Positions 50,710-57,990 of a stretch of 64,000 nt of DNA are shown here, one piece after another. A model generated the notes under the pieces. That model saw only the letters and a list, made by a program, of their open reading frames with translations. It had not been told where the DNA came from and did not search any database. Origin of the DNA: Sphingomonas changbaiensis NBRC 104936 (GTDB lineage Bacteria; Pseudomonadota; Alphaproteobacteria; Sphingomonadales; Sphingomonadaceae); the NCBI RefSeq assembly GCF_000974765.1, contig NZ_BBWU01000028.1:103134-167133 (forward strand), in the 5' to 3' direction. The translations under genes were made by a program, and so were the position numbers. Position 1 is the first letter of the stretch; each line of letters begins with the position of its first letter.

Positions 50710-51612
50710 GTGAGCAGCACCTACCTGCCGACGCTGAAGCAACTGCAGTATCTCGTCGCCCTGCACGACTATGGCCATTTCGGCCGCGCCGCCGACGCCT
50801 GTTTCGTCACGCAATCCACACTGTCGGCCGGGCTGCGCGAACTCGAATCGCTTATCGGCATCACACTGGTCGAACGCACCCGCCGGGTGGTTCGTTTCAC
50901 GCCGACAGGCGAGAAGATCGCGGAAAAGGCCCGGCGGGTGCTCCGCGAGGCAGAGGAGCTGGCCGATCTCGCCCGAGCCGCCGGCAAGCCGCTGTCCGGC
51001 GAAATGCGGATGAGCGTGATCCCGACGATCGCGCCGTTCCTGCTGCCGCGCATCCTGCCGCACATCCGCAAGGAGCGGCCGGAGCTGAAGCTCTATCTGC
51101 GCGAGGAGCCGAGCGCGGCGGCCTGCGAGTCGCTGAGCCGCGGCGGCGCCGACTGCGTGCTGCTCGCGCTCCCCTATGCCTGCGGCGACGTCGATTGCGA
51201 GGTGCTGCTCGAGGACCAGCTGATGGTCGCCTTTCCGCAAGAAGACGGCGCGCCGCCCGAGCATGTCACGGCCGATCTGATCGACCCGGAAAAGCTGCTG
51301 TTGCTGGAAGACGGCCACTGCCTCCGCGACCACGCGCTTGCCGCCTGCAACCGGCCGGAACTGCGCGCGCACGCGACGATGCTCGGCACCTCGCTGCACA
51401 CGCTGGTGCAGATGGTCGACAACGGGCTGGGCGTGACCATGCTGCCCGAAATGGCCCTCGATGCCGGCATTCTCGACCACACCCGCATCGTAGCGCGCCC
51501 GCTGGAAGGCGAGCATACCGCCCGCGAGATCGCGCTCATCTGGCGCAGGAACAGCCCGCGGGAAAAGGACTTTCGGCTGCTGGCGGACCTGCTGCGGAGC
51601 GCTGCGCGCTAG
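50710..51612 (+). CDS. oxyR: LysR-family peroxide sensor OxyR
   Basis: A 300-residue LysR-type regulator. The N-terminal HTH is LKQLQYLVALHDYGHFGRAADACFVTQSTLSAGLRELE. The redox region LLLEDGHCLRDHALAACNRP carries two cysteines nine residues apart in the same spacing as C199 and C208 of E. coli OxyR, so it can form the sensing disulfide. It should activate ahpCD under peroxide stress. The start is uncertain: TTG 50689, GTG 50707 or GTG 50710 (chosen). Confidence 0.93.
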   Translation: MSSTYLPTLKQLQYLVALHDYGHFGRAADACFVTQSTLSAGLRELESLIGITLVERTRRVVRFTPTGEKIAEKARRVLREAEELADLARAAGKPLSGEMRMSVIPTIAPFLLPRILPHIRKERPELKLYLREEPSAAACESLSRGGADCVLLALPYACGDVDCEVLLEDQLMVAFPQEDGAPPEHVTADLIDPEKLLLLEDGHCLRDHALAACNRPELRAHATMLGTSLHTLVQMVDNGLGVTMLPEMALDAGILDHTRIVARPLEGEHTAREIALIWRRNSPREKDFRLLADLLRSAAR

Positions 51613-52046
51613 CGCCAGCGCTCCGCCGCGTCGTCATCGGCGGCGCGGGCCTCGACCCAAGATGCTTCCTCGCCGCGTGTCTCGCGCTTCCAGAACGGCG
51701 CGTCGGTCTTCAGCCGGTCGATCAGATAGGCGCAGGCGTCGAGCGCGTCGCGGCGGTGCGGGGCGCAGGCGGCGACAAGGACGATGCGCTCGCCCCGGCG
51801 CAGCGGCCCGACGCGGTGAATGATCGTCGCGCCGAGCAGCGACCAGCGCGCCGCCGCTTCCTCGGCCAATCGACGGAGCGCGGCTTCCGTCATCCCCGGA
51901 TAATGCTCGAGCGTCAGCGTCTCGACGGCATCGTCGCCGCGGACCAGCCCCACAAAGCTGGCGATCGCGCCGCCGCCGAGCGCCTCGAGCGGCGCCAAAG
52001 CAGCATCGATCGAGAACGGCGCCTGCCGGACGGCGACCGCGATCAT
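51609..52046 (-). CDS. moaE: Molybdopterin synthase large subunit
   Basis: A 145-residue subunit that, with MoaD, inserts sulfur into precursor Z to make molybdopterin. Recognisable segments are GAIASFVGLVRGDDAVETLTLEHYPGM, RWSLLGATIIHRVGPLRRGE, VAACAPHRRDALDACAYLID and the catalytic Lys region RLKTDAPFWKRE. The ATG lies in an ATGA overlap with moaD. The 3' end meets the convergent oxyR stop within four bases. Confidence 0.95.
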   Translation of the reverse strand: MIAVAVRQAPFSIDAALAPLEALGGGAIASFVGLVRGDDAVETLTLEHYPGMTEAALRRLAEEAAARWSLLGATIIHRVGPLRRGERIVLVAACAPHRRDALDACAYLIDRLKTDAPFWKRETRGEEASWVEARAADDDAAERWR

Positions 52047-52300
52047 CCGCCCGTCACCGGCGGAAAGAAGGCCACCTCCCGCGCGCCCGCGATGGACGCG
52101 TCGAGATCGGCGAATTCCTGGTCGATCGCGACCCGGATGCGGGCGAGGTCGGACAGGGCGGCGCGATGGCCGGGACTGCGCTCCGCAAGCCAGGCCGCCA
52201 GCGCGCGCGGGGTCGCCACCGCCTGCGGCAGATCGACCGCTTCTTCGCTGGCCCCGATCCGCTCCCGCACCCAAGCAAAATAGAGAATCGTCAGCGTCAT
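52043..52300 (-). CDS. moaD: Molybdopterin synthase small subunit (sulfur carrier)
   Basis: An 85-residue ubiquitin-like sulfur carrier, ending in the required Gly-Gly (FFPPVTGG). The opening MTLTILYFAWVRERIGASEE is typical of MoaD. It is coupled upstream to pgsA (TGATG overlap) and downstream to moaE (ATGA). Confidence 0.93.
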   Translation of the reverse strand: MTLTILYFAWVRERIGASEEAVDLPQAVATPRALAAWLAERSPGHRAALSDLARIRVAIDQEFADLDASIAGAREVAFFPPVTGG

Positions 52301-52872
52301 CAGTCCATGTGCTTCAGGCCGACGCGCAGATAGTCCCAGCCGGTGATCAGGGTCAGCACCGCCGCCGCCCAGAGCGAGATGCGCCCGACGCCGTGGATCC
52401 AGACCTGGTCCGGCAGCGCGCCGGCCAGGATCAGCGCACCCAGGGAGACCATCTGGAACGTCGTCTTCCACTTGGCGAGCTTGCTGACCGGCACCGACAC
52501 GCTGAGCTGCGCCAGGAACTCGCGCAGGCCGGAGACCGCGATTTCGCGCAGCAGGATGATCAGCGCGGGGATCACGTCCCAGCCGTGAATCATCGGATGA
52601 TTTTGCGGCCCGCCCTCGGTCGAGATCAGCATGACGATCACCGCGCCAACCATGATCTTGTCGGCGATCGGATCGAGGAACACGCCGAGCTTCGACACCG
52701 TCCCCTGCGCGCGGGCCAGGTAGCCGTCCAGGTAATCGGTGATGCCGACGATGCAGTAGAGCACGAATCCAAAGCCGAAGCCGACCCGCCAGCCGGGATA
52801 CCAGAGCAGGAACACGAGGATCGGCACCGCGAAGATGCGGGACAGGGTCAGCAGGTTCGGCAGCGTCAGCAT
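52300..52872 (-). CDS. pgsA: CDP-diacylglycerol-glycerol-3-phosphate 3-phosphatidyltransferase
   Basis: A 190-residue membrane enzyme that makes phosphatidylglycerophosphate for phosphatidylglycerol synthesis. The CDP-alcohol phosphotransferase motif D-G-x2-A-R-x(8)-G-x3-D-x3-D is present in DYLDGYLARAQGTVSKLGVF LDPIADK. Several hydrophobic helices follow. The length matches E. coli PgsA (182). It leads the pgsA-moaD-moaE operon. Confidence 0.94.
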   Translation of the reverse strand: MLTLPNLLTLSRIFAVPILVFLLWYPGWRVGFGFGFVLYCIVGITDYLDGYLARAQGTVSKLGVFLDPIADKIMVGAVIVMLISTEGGPQNHPMIHGWDVIPALIILLREIAVSGLREFLAQLSVSVPVSKLAKWKTTFQMVSLGALILAGALPDQVWIHGVGRISLWAAAVLTLITGWDYLRVGLKHMD

Positions 52873-53000
52873 TCGCCAGAATGCTTAGCGGGCAATCCGG
52901 GCGAGGGTCCAGACCCATGCACCCTAACCTCCCCTTCCCGTTCCGCGCCTTTGCCGGTAAAGCCTCACGCGGTTTCAACGGTTACGGCCCACCGCACCTC

Positions 53001-54269
53001 ATGCAGACTTCGATGCGGCTCCTTGGCCGTCGGCGCTTCCTGCCGATTTTCACGACGCAGTTTCTCGGCGCGTTCAACGACAATCTGTTCAAGACCTCGA
53101 TGGTGCTGTTTGCGACCTATCAGGTCTATTCGGACCCGAAGGTCGAAACCCAGTTCAATGCGCTGGCGACCGGGCTGTTCATCCTTCCCTTCTTCCTGCT
53201 TTCCGCGCTGTCCGGGCAGCTCGCCGACACGCGCGACAAGGCCGGCATCGTGCGGATCGTCAAGACGGCCGAGATCGGGATCATGGTCGCCGGCGGCGCG
53301 GGGCTGCTGCTGCCGTCGATTCCGCTGATGCTGGCAGCGGTGCTCGCGATGGGCGTGCATTCGACCTTTTTCGGGCCGATCAAATACGCGATCCTGCCGC
53401 AGCATCTGGAACCGGACGAAGTGCTGGGCGGCACCGGCCTGGTCGAGGCGGGAACCTATATCTCAATCCTGGCCGGCACGATCCTGGCAGGTTTCATATC
53501 GCCCAAGGAAGCGACGATGATCGTGCTGGGCGTCGCGCTGCTCGGCTGGTTCGCCGGCCGCCAGGTGCCGCCGGCCCCGCCGCTTCATGAGGAACATACG
53601 TTCGACTGGCATATCGTCCGCGCCTCGGTGCGGCTGGTGAACGCGACGATGCACATCCCGCGCCTGTTCCTGGCGATCTGTGCGATCAGCTTTTTCTGGA
53701 CAATCGGCGCGGTGCTGATCATCGAATTTCCGCCGCTGGTGAAGAACGTGCTCACGTCGGATCAGCAAGTGGCGAGTCTGTTCCTTGCCGTATTTTCGGT
53801 CGGCGTCGCGATCGGATCGGTCGCGATCAACCGGCTGCTCAAGGGCCAGGTCTCGGCCCGCTACGCGCCCGGCAGCGTGATCGCGATGGCGGGCTTCATC
53901 CTGCTGCTCTACGCCGTCGCGCGGAGCTGGATCGGCGACCATCCCGGCCAGCTTTACGACATCCATGAATTCGTCCGCCACCCGTCGGCGCTGGTGCTGC
54001 TGATCGCGCTCTTGGGCGTGGCGGTGACGGGCGGCATGTTCGTGGTGCCGCTCTATGCGTTCCTCACCACCACCGTGGACAAGGACCAGACCGCGCGGAC
54101 GGTTGCGGCCAACAATATCGTCAATTCAGGCGCAATGGTCGTCGGCTCGCTGCTCGCCTTCACGCTCAGCGCACTCGGCGTGCTCGCGGTCGACCAGCTG
54201 CTGATGGTCACGGGCATGTGCTTCGTGTCGGCCTGGCTAGCCTGGAAGCTCCACCTCGCCTGCGATTGA
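53001..54269 (+). CDS. MFS transporter related to lysophospholipid transporter LplT
   Basis: A 422-residue MFS protein with about twelve helices. The opening FLPIFTTQFLGAFNDNLFKT SMVLFATYQ is characteristic of the LplT/Aas N-terminal module that flips lysophospholipids into the cytoplasm. GQLADTRDKAGIVRIVK is the MFS loop 2-3 motif and MGVHSTFFGPIKYAILPQHL is also typical. The acyltransferase/synthetase part of Aas is not fused here. The ATG at 53001 is used; an ATG at 52917 is possible. It is divergent from pgsA, which suits phospholipid handling. Confidence 0.82.
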   Translation: MQTSMRLLGRRRFLPIFTTQFLGAFNDNLFKTSMVLFATYQVYSDPKVETQFNALATGLFILPFFLLSALSGQLADTRDKAGIVRIVKTAEIGIMVAGGAGLLLPSIPLMLAAVLAMGVHSTFFGPIKYAILPQHLEPDEVLGGTGLVEAGTYISILAGTILAGFISPKEATMIVLGVALLGWFAGRQVPPAPPLHEEHTFDWHIVRASVRLVNATMHIPRLFLAICAISFFWTIGAVLIIEFPPLVKNVLTSDQQVASLFLAVFSVGVAIGSVAINRLLKGQVSARYAPGSVIAMAGFILLLYAVARSWIGDHPGQLYDIHEFVRHPSALVLLIALLGVAVTGGMFVVPLYAFLTTTVDKDQTARTVAANNIVNSGAMVVGSLLAFTLSALGVLAVDQLLMVTGMCFVSAWLAWKLHLACD

Positions 54270-54324
54270 TCTCCGGAAGAGTTCTGGGCGGCGTTGACGA
54301 GTGCCCGCGTATCGGGGCGGTGGC

Positions 54325-54366
54325 CGATCGCCGACGTCTCCTTCCGCCCCATTGCGGACATCGCTG
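54325..54366. repeat. Dispersed TTCCGCCCCATTGCGGACAT-type element
   Basis: GCCGACGTCTCCTTCCGCCC followed by CATTGCGGACATCGC translates as ADVSFRPIADIA in one frame, the peptide often seen at spurious ends or starts of sphingomonad ORFs. It is therefore taken as a repeat in the gap before the 54387 frame rather than coding sequence. Confidence 0.5.
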
Positions 54367-54386
54367 CGGTCCGGCAGTTTGCGCGC

Positions 54387-54635
54387 ATGACCGCCAAGAA
54401 GCGGCTGATCGCCGCCTACCTGTTTATACCCGCAAGCTTAGCGGTGGCTTTGCTTGCCCTTCCGCAAGGGTGGCAGCAGCTTGCCTTTGTAGGGCCGCTC
54501 GTGGGTGCCGGTTATGCGTTCAGCATAATCCAGTCCCGCCGATCCTGTGGGCATGGGCCGCTTAGCCTTGGGCCGGGCCGTATTTTCTGGCCTTGGCCAT
54601 TTGACTGCCCCACATGCGGCGCTGCGCCCGACTGA
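54387..54635 (+). CDS. Possible small membrane protein
   Basis: An 82-residue frame starting MTAKKRLIAAYLFIPASLAV ALLALPQGWQQLAF, with one or two hydrophobic helices followed by a Cys-containing, Pro-rich tail (WPWPFDCPTCGAAPD). The longer frame from 54294 begins inside a repeat, so the inner ATG is used. No ribosome site is convincing and no family is recognised; the C-x-x-C end could be a real metal site or chance. Confidence 0.35.
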   Translation: MTAKKRLIAAYLFIPASLAVALLALPQGWQQLAFVGPLVGAGYAFSIIQSRRSCGHGPLSLGPGRIFWPWPFDCPTCGAAPD

Positions 54636-54683
54636 TATCGAACGTCCGCCCCCGCTTAGCGGATATTGCCAGTCCCGCAGCAG

Positions 54684-54866
54684 TCAGCCGAACAGGCCGT
54701 AGATCGCGACGAAGAACGCGGTGAAGCTCACCGCGAACAGGCGAAGATCGTGGCGATCGTCGCGCACGGCTTCGATCGCCTGCATGGAGGGACGGGGAAG
54801 CCTTTGGCGAAACGGGTGTCGCGCGGCTTCGTTGCTGAGGACAAGTCTGCGTTTCATGACGAGCAT
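54684..54866 (-). CDS. Small protein with C-terminal membrane helix
   Basis: A 60-residue protein. A polar basic first half (MKRRLVLSNEAARHPFRQRL and PRPSMQAIEAVRDDRHDL) is followed by a C-terminal hydrophobic segment (RLFAVSFTAFFVAIYGLFG). Tail-anchored small proteins of this pattern (HDLRLF..SFTAFF) recur in sphingomonads, with unknown role. The ATG at 54866 or 54857 is the likely start. It is divergent from the LacI-type gene; the gap holds AACGTTTCGTTTACGTTTC, a short direct repeat. Confidence 0.55.
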   Translation of the reverse strand: MLVMKRRLVLSNEAARHPFRQRLPRPSMQAIEAVRDDRHDLRLFAVSFTAFFVAIYGLFG

Positions 54867-54979
54867 GTTAACGTTTCGTTTACGTTTCTGTCTCGCGCCG
54901 AAGGTGGTTAAATTCTGTTTCAGATCAGGACGCTTTGACAAGGCTGGACAGGCTCGTTGTCTCTGCCCAGAACGAGGCC

Positions 54980-55975
54980 ATGCGGGCCAATATCAAGGAC
55001 GTGTCCAAAGCTGCGGGGGTCTCGATCAAGACGGTTTCCCGCGTCATCAACAACGAGCGCTATGTCCGCCCCGCCACGCGCGCACGGGTCGAGGAAGCGA
55101 TGGCGGCGCTGGGCTTCCAGCCGAGCCAGGCGGCGCGCGCGCTGGCCGGCGGCAAATCGTTCCAGATCGCGCTGGTCTGCTCGAATCCCGGCCCTTACTA
55201 TCTGCACGGCCTGATCGCCGGCCTGCGCGGACGCTGTGCTGCCGAGGGCGTGCGGCTGATCGTCCACGCCTATGAAGTCGAAGCGGACGAACTGGGCGCC
55301 GATGTGCTCACCTTTTTTCGCCAGATGGGGTTCGACGGCGCGATCCTGACGCCGCCGATCGTCGACAACGAGCCGGTGCTGGACGAGCTCGATCGTGCGG
55401 GGACGCCCTATGTGCGCATCTCTCCCGGGGTGCAGCCGGAGCGGAGCGCGTCGGTGGCGATCGACAATGAAGGCGCCGCCCGCGCCATGACGCGCCGCCT
55501 GATCGCGCTCGGCCATCGCCGCATCGGTTTCGTCGTGGGCCACAGGAGTTTTGCGGTCAGCAATCAGCGCCTGTCCGGCTATCTGGACGCGCTGCGCGAG
55601 GCGGGCATCCCGCTCGACCTGAGCCTGGTGCAGCAAGGATGGTTCGACTTTCGGTCCGGCCAGGCCGCGGCCGAGGAATTGCTCGCGCTGCCGGACGCGC
55701 CGACCGCCATCTTCGCCAGCAGCGACGACATGGCGGCGGGCATGCTCAGCGTCGCCCACCAGCGCAGGATCAGGGTTCCCGACCAGCTTTCGATTGCGGG
55801 CTTCGACGACACGGATCTCGCCAAGCTCGTTTGGCCGCCCCTCACGACGATGCGCCAACCGATCCGCGCGATGGCGGAGCGCGCGGCCGAATTGCTCTTT
55901 TCCGGCACCGCGGAACAGGTCGTGTTGCAATCGGAGCTGATCGAGCGCGCCTCGACCGCGCCGCGCTGGGGTTAG
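54980..55975 (+). CDS. LacI-family transcription regulator
   Basis: A 331-residue repressor with the LacI HTH (NIKDVSKAAGVSIKTVSRVI) and hinge (EEAMAALGFQPSQAARALAG), then a periplasmic-binding-protein-like sugar domain ending LSIAGFDDTDLAKLVWPPLTTMRQP. It probably controls the adjacent catabolic genes by releasing palindromic operators when the sugar or an intermediate binds. Two palindromes with a central CG are at 60324 and 62004. The ATG at 54980 is used; the frame's first TTG (54935) is part of a TTGACA -35-like box. Its stop overlaps the convergent MFS gene stop. Confidence 0.9.
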   Translation: MRANIKDVSKAAGVSIKTVSRVINNERYVRPATRARVEEAMAALGFQPSQAARALAGGKSFQIALVCSNPGPYYLHGLIAGLRGRCAAEGVRLIVHAYEVEADELGADVLTFFRQMGFDGAILTPPIVDNEPVLDELDRAGTPYVRISPGVQPERSASVAIDNEGAARAMTRRLIALGHRRIGFVVGHRSFAVSNQRLSGYLDALREAGIPLDLSLVQQGWFDFRSGQAAAEELLALPDAPTAIFASSDDMAAGMLSVAHQRRIRVPDQLSIAGFDDTDLAKLVWPPLTTMRQPIRAMAERAAELLFSGTAEQVVLQSELIERASTAPRWG

Positions 55976-57222
55976 TGCGCGGGCTGCAGCACCTGGCCTG
56001 ACCCGACGCCCTCCAGCGGCAGGCGGGGCAGCAGCAGCTGGATCGCGGCGAACGCGAGCAGATAGGAAAAGCCGGCGAACAGGAACAGCGGCAGGTAACC
56101 GAGCCCGGCGCCTAGCACGAGTCCTGCGACCTTGGCGATGACCATGCCGCCGATATTGCCCGCAAAGGCGCCGAAGCTCGTCACCCGGCCGACCTTCTCC
56201 GGCGGCGACACGTCGGCGATCAGCGTGAACAGGCTCGACGAAAAGCCCTGGTGCGCGGCCATGACAAGGCCGAGCAGCGCGACCGCCAGCCAATAGTCAT
56301 GCGCCAGGTCTGCGAATGGCAGGGGCGTCGCGAACAGCGCCGCGACGAGGAGCGCGCCTTTGCGGACGCGTTCGAGGCTATGGCCGGCGGCGATCATCCG
56401 GGTCGTGATCGTCCCGGCGATCACCGCGCCGAGGGCCGCGCATGTGTAGGCGATTGCGAGCGGCGGCCCAAGCGCGACGCCGGACAGGCCGAAGCTGCGG
56501 TGAAAGAAATCCGGCATCCAGAACAGCATCAGCCACCAGGTCGCGTCGGACAGGAATTTGGCGATGGCGATCGCCCAGCTTCGCCGTTCCGTGAGAATGC
56601 TGCGGCCGCGTCCCGTCGCCGGACGGTCGCCCGGATCGTCATGGTCGCCCTGGAAGTGCAGCCCGCGCGCGGCGACGACCCAGAGCAACGACCAGACCAG
56701 GCCCAGCACGCCGCCCAGCAGGAACGCCGCTCGCCAGCCCCAGGCGAGCGCCACGAACGGAATCAGCAGCGGCGTCACGATCGCGCCGAGGCTGCCCACC
56801 GCGTTCAGCAATCCATAGCCTTGCGACCGCTGCGCCGGCGGAAAGATCGCCGCGATCGTCTTAATCGCCGCCGGCGTGCCCATGGCCTCGGTCGCGCCAA
56901 GGCCGATTCGGCAGAGCACGAATTGGCCGAATGTACGGGCGACCGCATGCGCCATCGCCGCCACGCTCCAGAGCGCGACGCCGACCGGGTTGGCCCATTT
57001 GACGCCGAGCCGGTCGACGATCCAGCCAGTGAACAGGAACGCCACCGCCGCCGCGCCCTGGAACCAGGCGGCAAGCGTACCGTAATCATTGTCGCTCCAG
57101 CCGAGATCGCCGGCGATGTCCGGCTTCAGGACAGAGATGATCTGGCGATCGACCAGGTTCAGGATCGTGGCGCTGAGCGCGAGCGCGAACAGGAACCAGC
57201 GGCGGCCGCGGGAGAACGTCAC
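55972..57222 (-). CDS. MFS transporter of the anion:cation symporter (hexuronate-type) family
   Basis: A 416-residue inner-membrane permease with twelve predicted helices. The opening FALALSATILNLVDRQIISV LKPDI and GWIVDRLGVKW resemble ExuT-like ACS-family importers of sugar acids and other organic anions. It lies seven bases after the dioxygenase gene and closes the TonB-receptor-PhyH-MFS operon. An anionic sugar such as a hexuronate or a sulfosugar would fit this family; the exact substrate is not readable from sequence. Confidence 0.87.
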   Translation of the reverse strand: MTFSRGRRWFLFALALSATILNLVDRQIISVLKPDIAGDLGWSDNDYGTLAAWFQGAAAVAFLFTGWIVDRLGVKWANPVGVALWSVAAMAHAVARTFGQFVLCRIGLGATEAMGTPAAIKTIAAIFPPAQRSQGYGLLNAVGSLGAIVTPLLIPFVALAWGWRAAFLLGGVLGLVWSLLWVVAARGLHFQGDHDDPGDRPATGRGRSILTERRSWAIAIAKFLSDATWWLMLFWMPDFFHRSFGLSGVALGPPLAIAYTCAALGAVIAGTITTRMIAAGHSLERVRKGALLVAALFATPLPFADLAHDYWLAVALLGLVMAAHQGFSSSLFTLIADVSPPEKVGRVTSFGAFAGNIGGMVIAKVAGLVLGAGLGYLPLFLFAGFSYLLAFAAIQLLLPRLPLEGVGSGQVLQPAH

Positions 57223-57229
57223 GTCGGCA

Positions 57230-57982
57230 TCAGCCGGTCGTCACCTGCTCGCCATTGCGCAAGATCGGGATCGCATTGCGTCGCAGGTGCCGGGTGCCGG
57301 GGTCGAGCATCGCCTCGGGCGTGTATTGCGCGAGGTAAACCCGCCGCGGCTTGCCCGATCGATTGGCGCCGGTCGCGTGCAGCGTCAGACTGGAAAAGGC
57401 GACCACGTCCCCTGCCCTGGCCTCCACGAGCTGCCCTTCCGATTGCGCGGGCGCGCCGACCAGGTCGTTGCTGCCGGGCTGGCGGTCGTGCGGCAAAATG
57501 CCGTTCCTGTGGCTGCCGGGAATCAGCCGCACCGTGCCGTTTTCCTGGTTTGCGTCGTCGAGCGGGCACCAGCAGGTGAGATAGGGCGCATGATCGGAAG
57601 GGCCGCCATTGCCGACGACATAGCCCGAATCCTGATGCCAGGAAAACGGCATGCCGCCTTCCGGCCCCTTCACGACATATTGGTCGAAGAAGAAATAGGC
57701 GTCGTCCCCCAGGGTCGCGCGGCAAATGTCGGCCATGACCCGGCTGAACAGCACCGAGCGCAGCTCAGGCGCGACGCGCTGGCACTCGTTGGCGAAATAG
57801 CGCTTGCCGCGATGGCTGATGCCCAGCGTGTCGACGCCAAGCGCATCCATACGCGCGTCCTCGCGGGCGACGAAGGCGTCGCATTCCCGCCGCAACAGCT
57901 GGAGCGCTTCCCCCGCCAGCGCGCCGGGGAACACGGCGAAGCCTTGCTCGGCGAACTGGCGGGATTGCTGCTCGAAGGTCAC
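57230..57982 (-). CDS. Phytanoyl-CoA dioxygenase (PhyH)-family Fe(II)/2-oxoglutarate enzyme
   Basis: A 250-residue non-heme iron dioxygenase. The metal ligands are His-x-Asp in FSWHQDSGYVV and a distal His in SSLTLHATGANRSGKPRRVY, with Arg nearby for 2-oxoglutarate. This branch acts on small, non-CoA substrates in many bacterial catabolic loci. Its place between a TonB receptor and an MFS permease suggests hydroxylation of the imported compound. The GTG at 57982 has GAGGA upstream. Some sulfosugar pathways use an iron dioxygenase instead of a flavin monooxygenase for C-S cleavage, but identity with that enzyme is not shown. Confidence 0.87.
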   Translation of the reverse strand: MTFEQQSRQFAEQGFAVFPGALAGEALQLLRRECDAFVAREDARMDALGVDTLGISHRGKRYFANECQRVAPELRSVLFSRVMADICRATLGDDAYFFFDQYVVKGPEGGMPFSWHQDSGYVVGNGGPSDHAPYLTCWCPLDDANQENGTVRLIPGSHRNGILPHDRQPGSNDLVGAPAQSEGQLVEARAGDVVAFSSLTLHATGANRSGKPRRVYLAQYTPEAMLDPGTRHLRRNAIPILRNGEQVTTG

Positions 57983-57990
57983 GACCGTCC

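Noticed and set aside
54935..54979. TTG at 54935 as start of the LacI-type gene
   Set aside because: The TTG is part of TTGACA, a -35-like box, and the extra residues are not part of the LacI N-terminus. The ATG at 54980 sits directly before the HTH.
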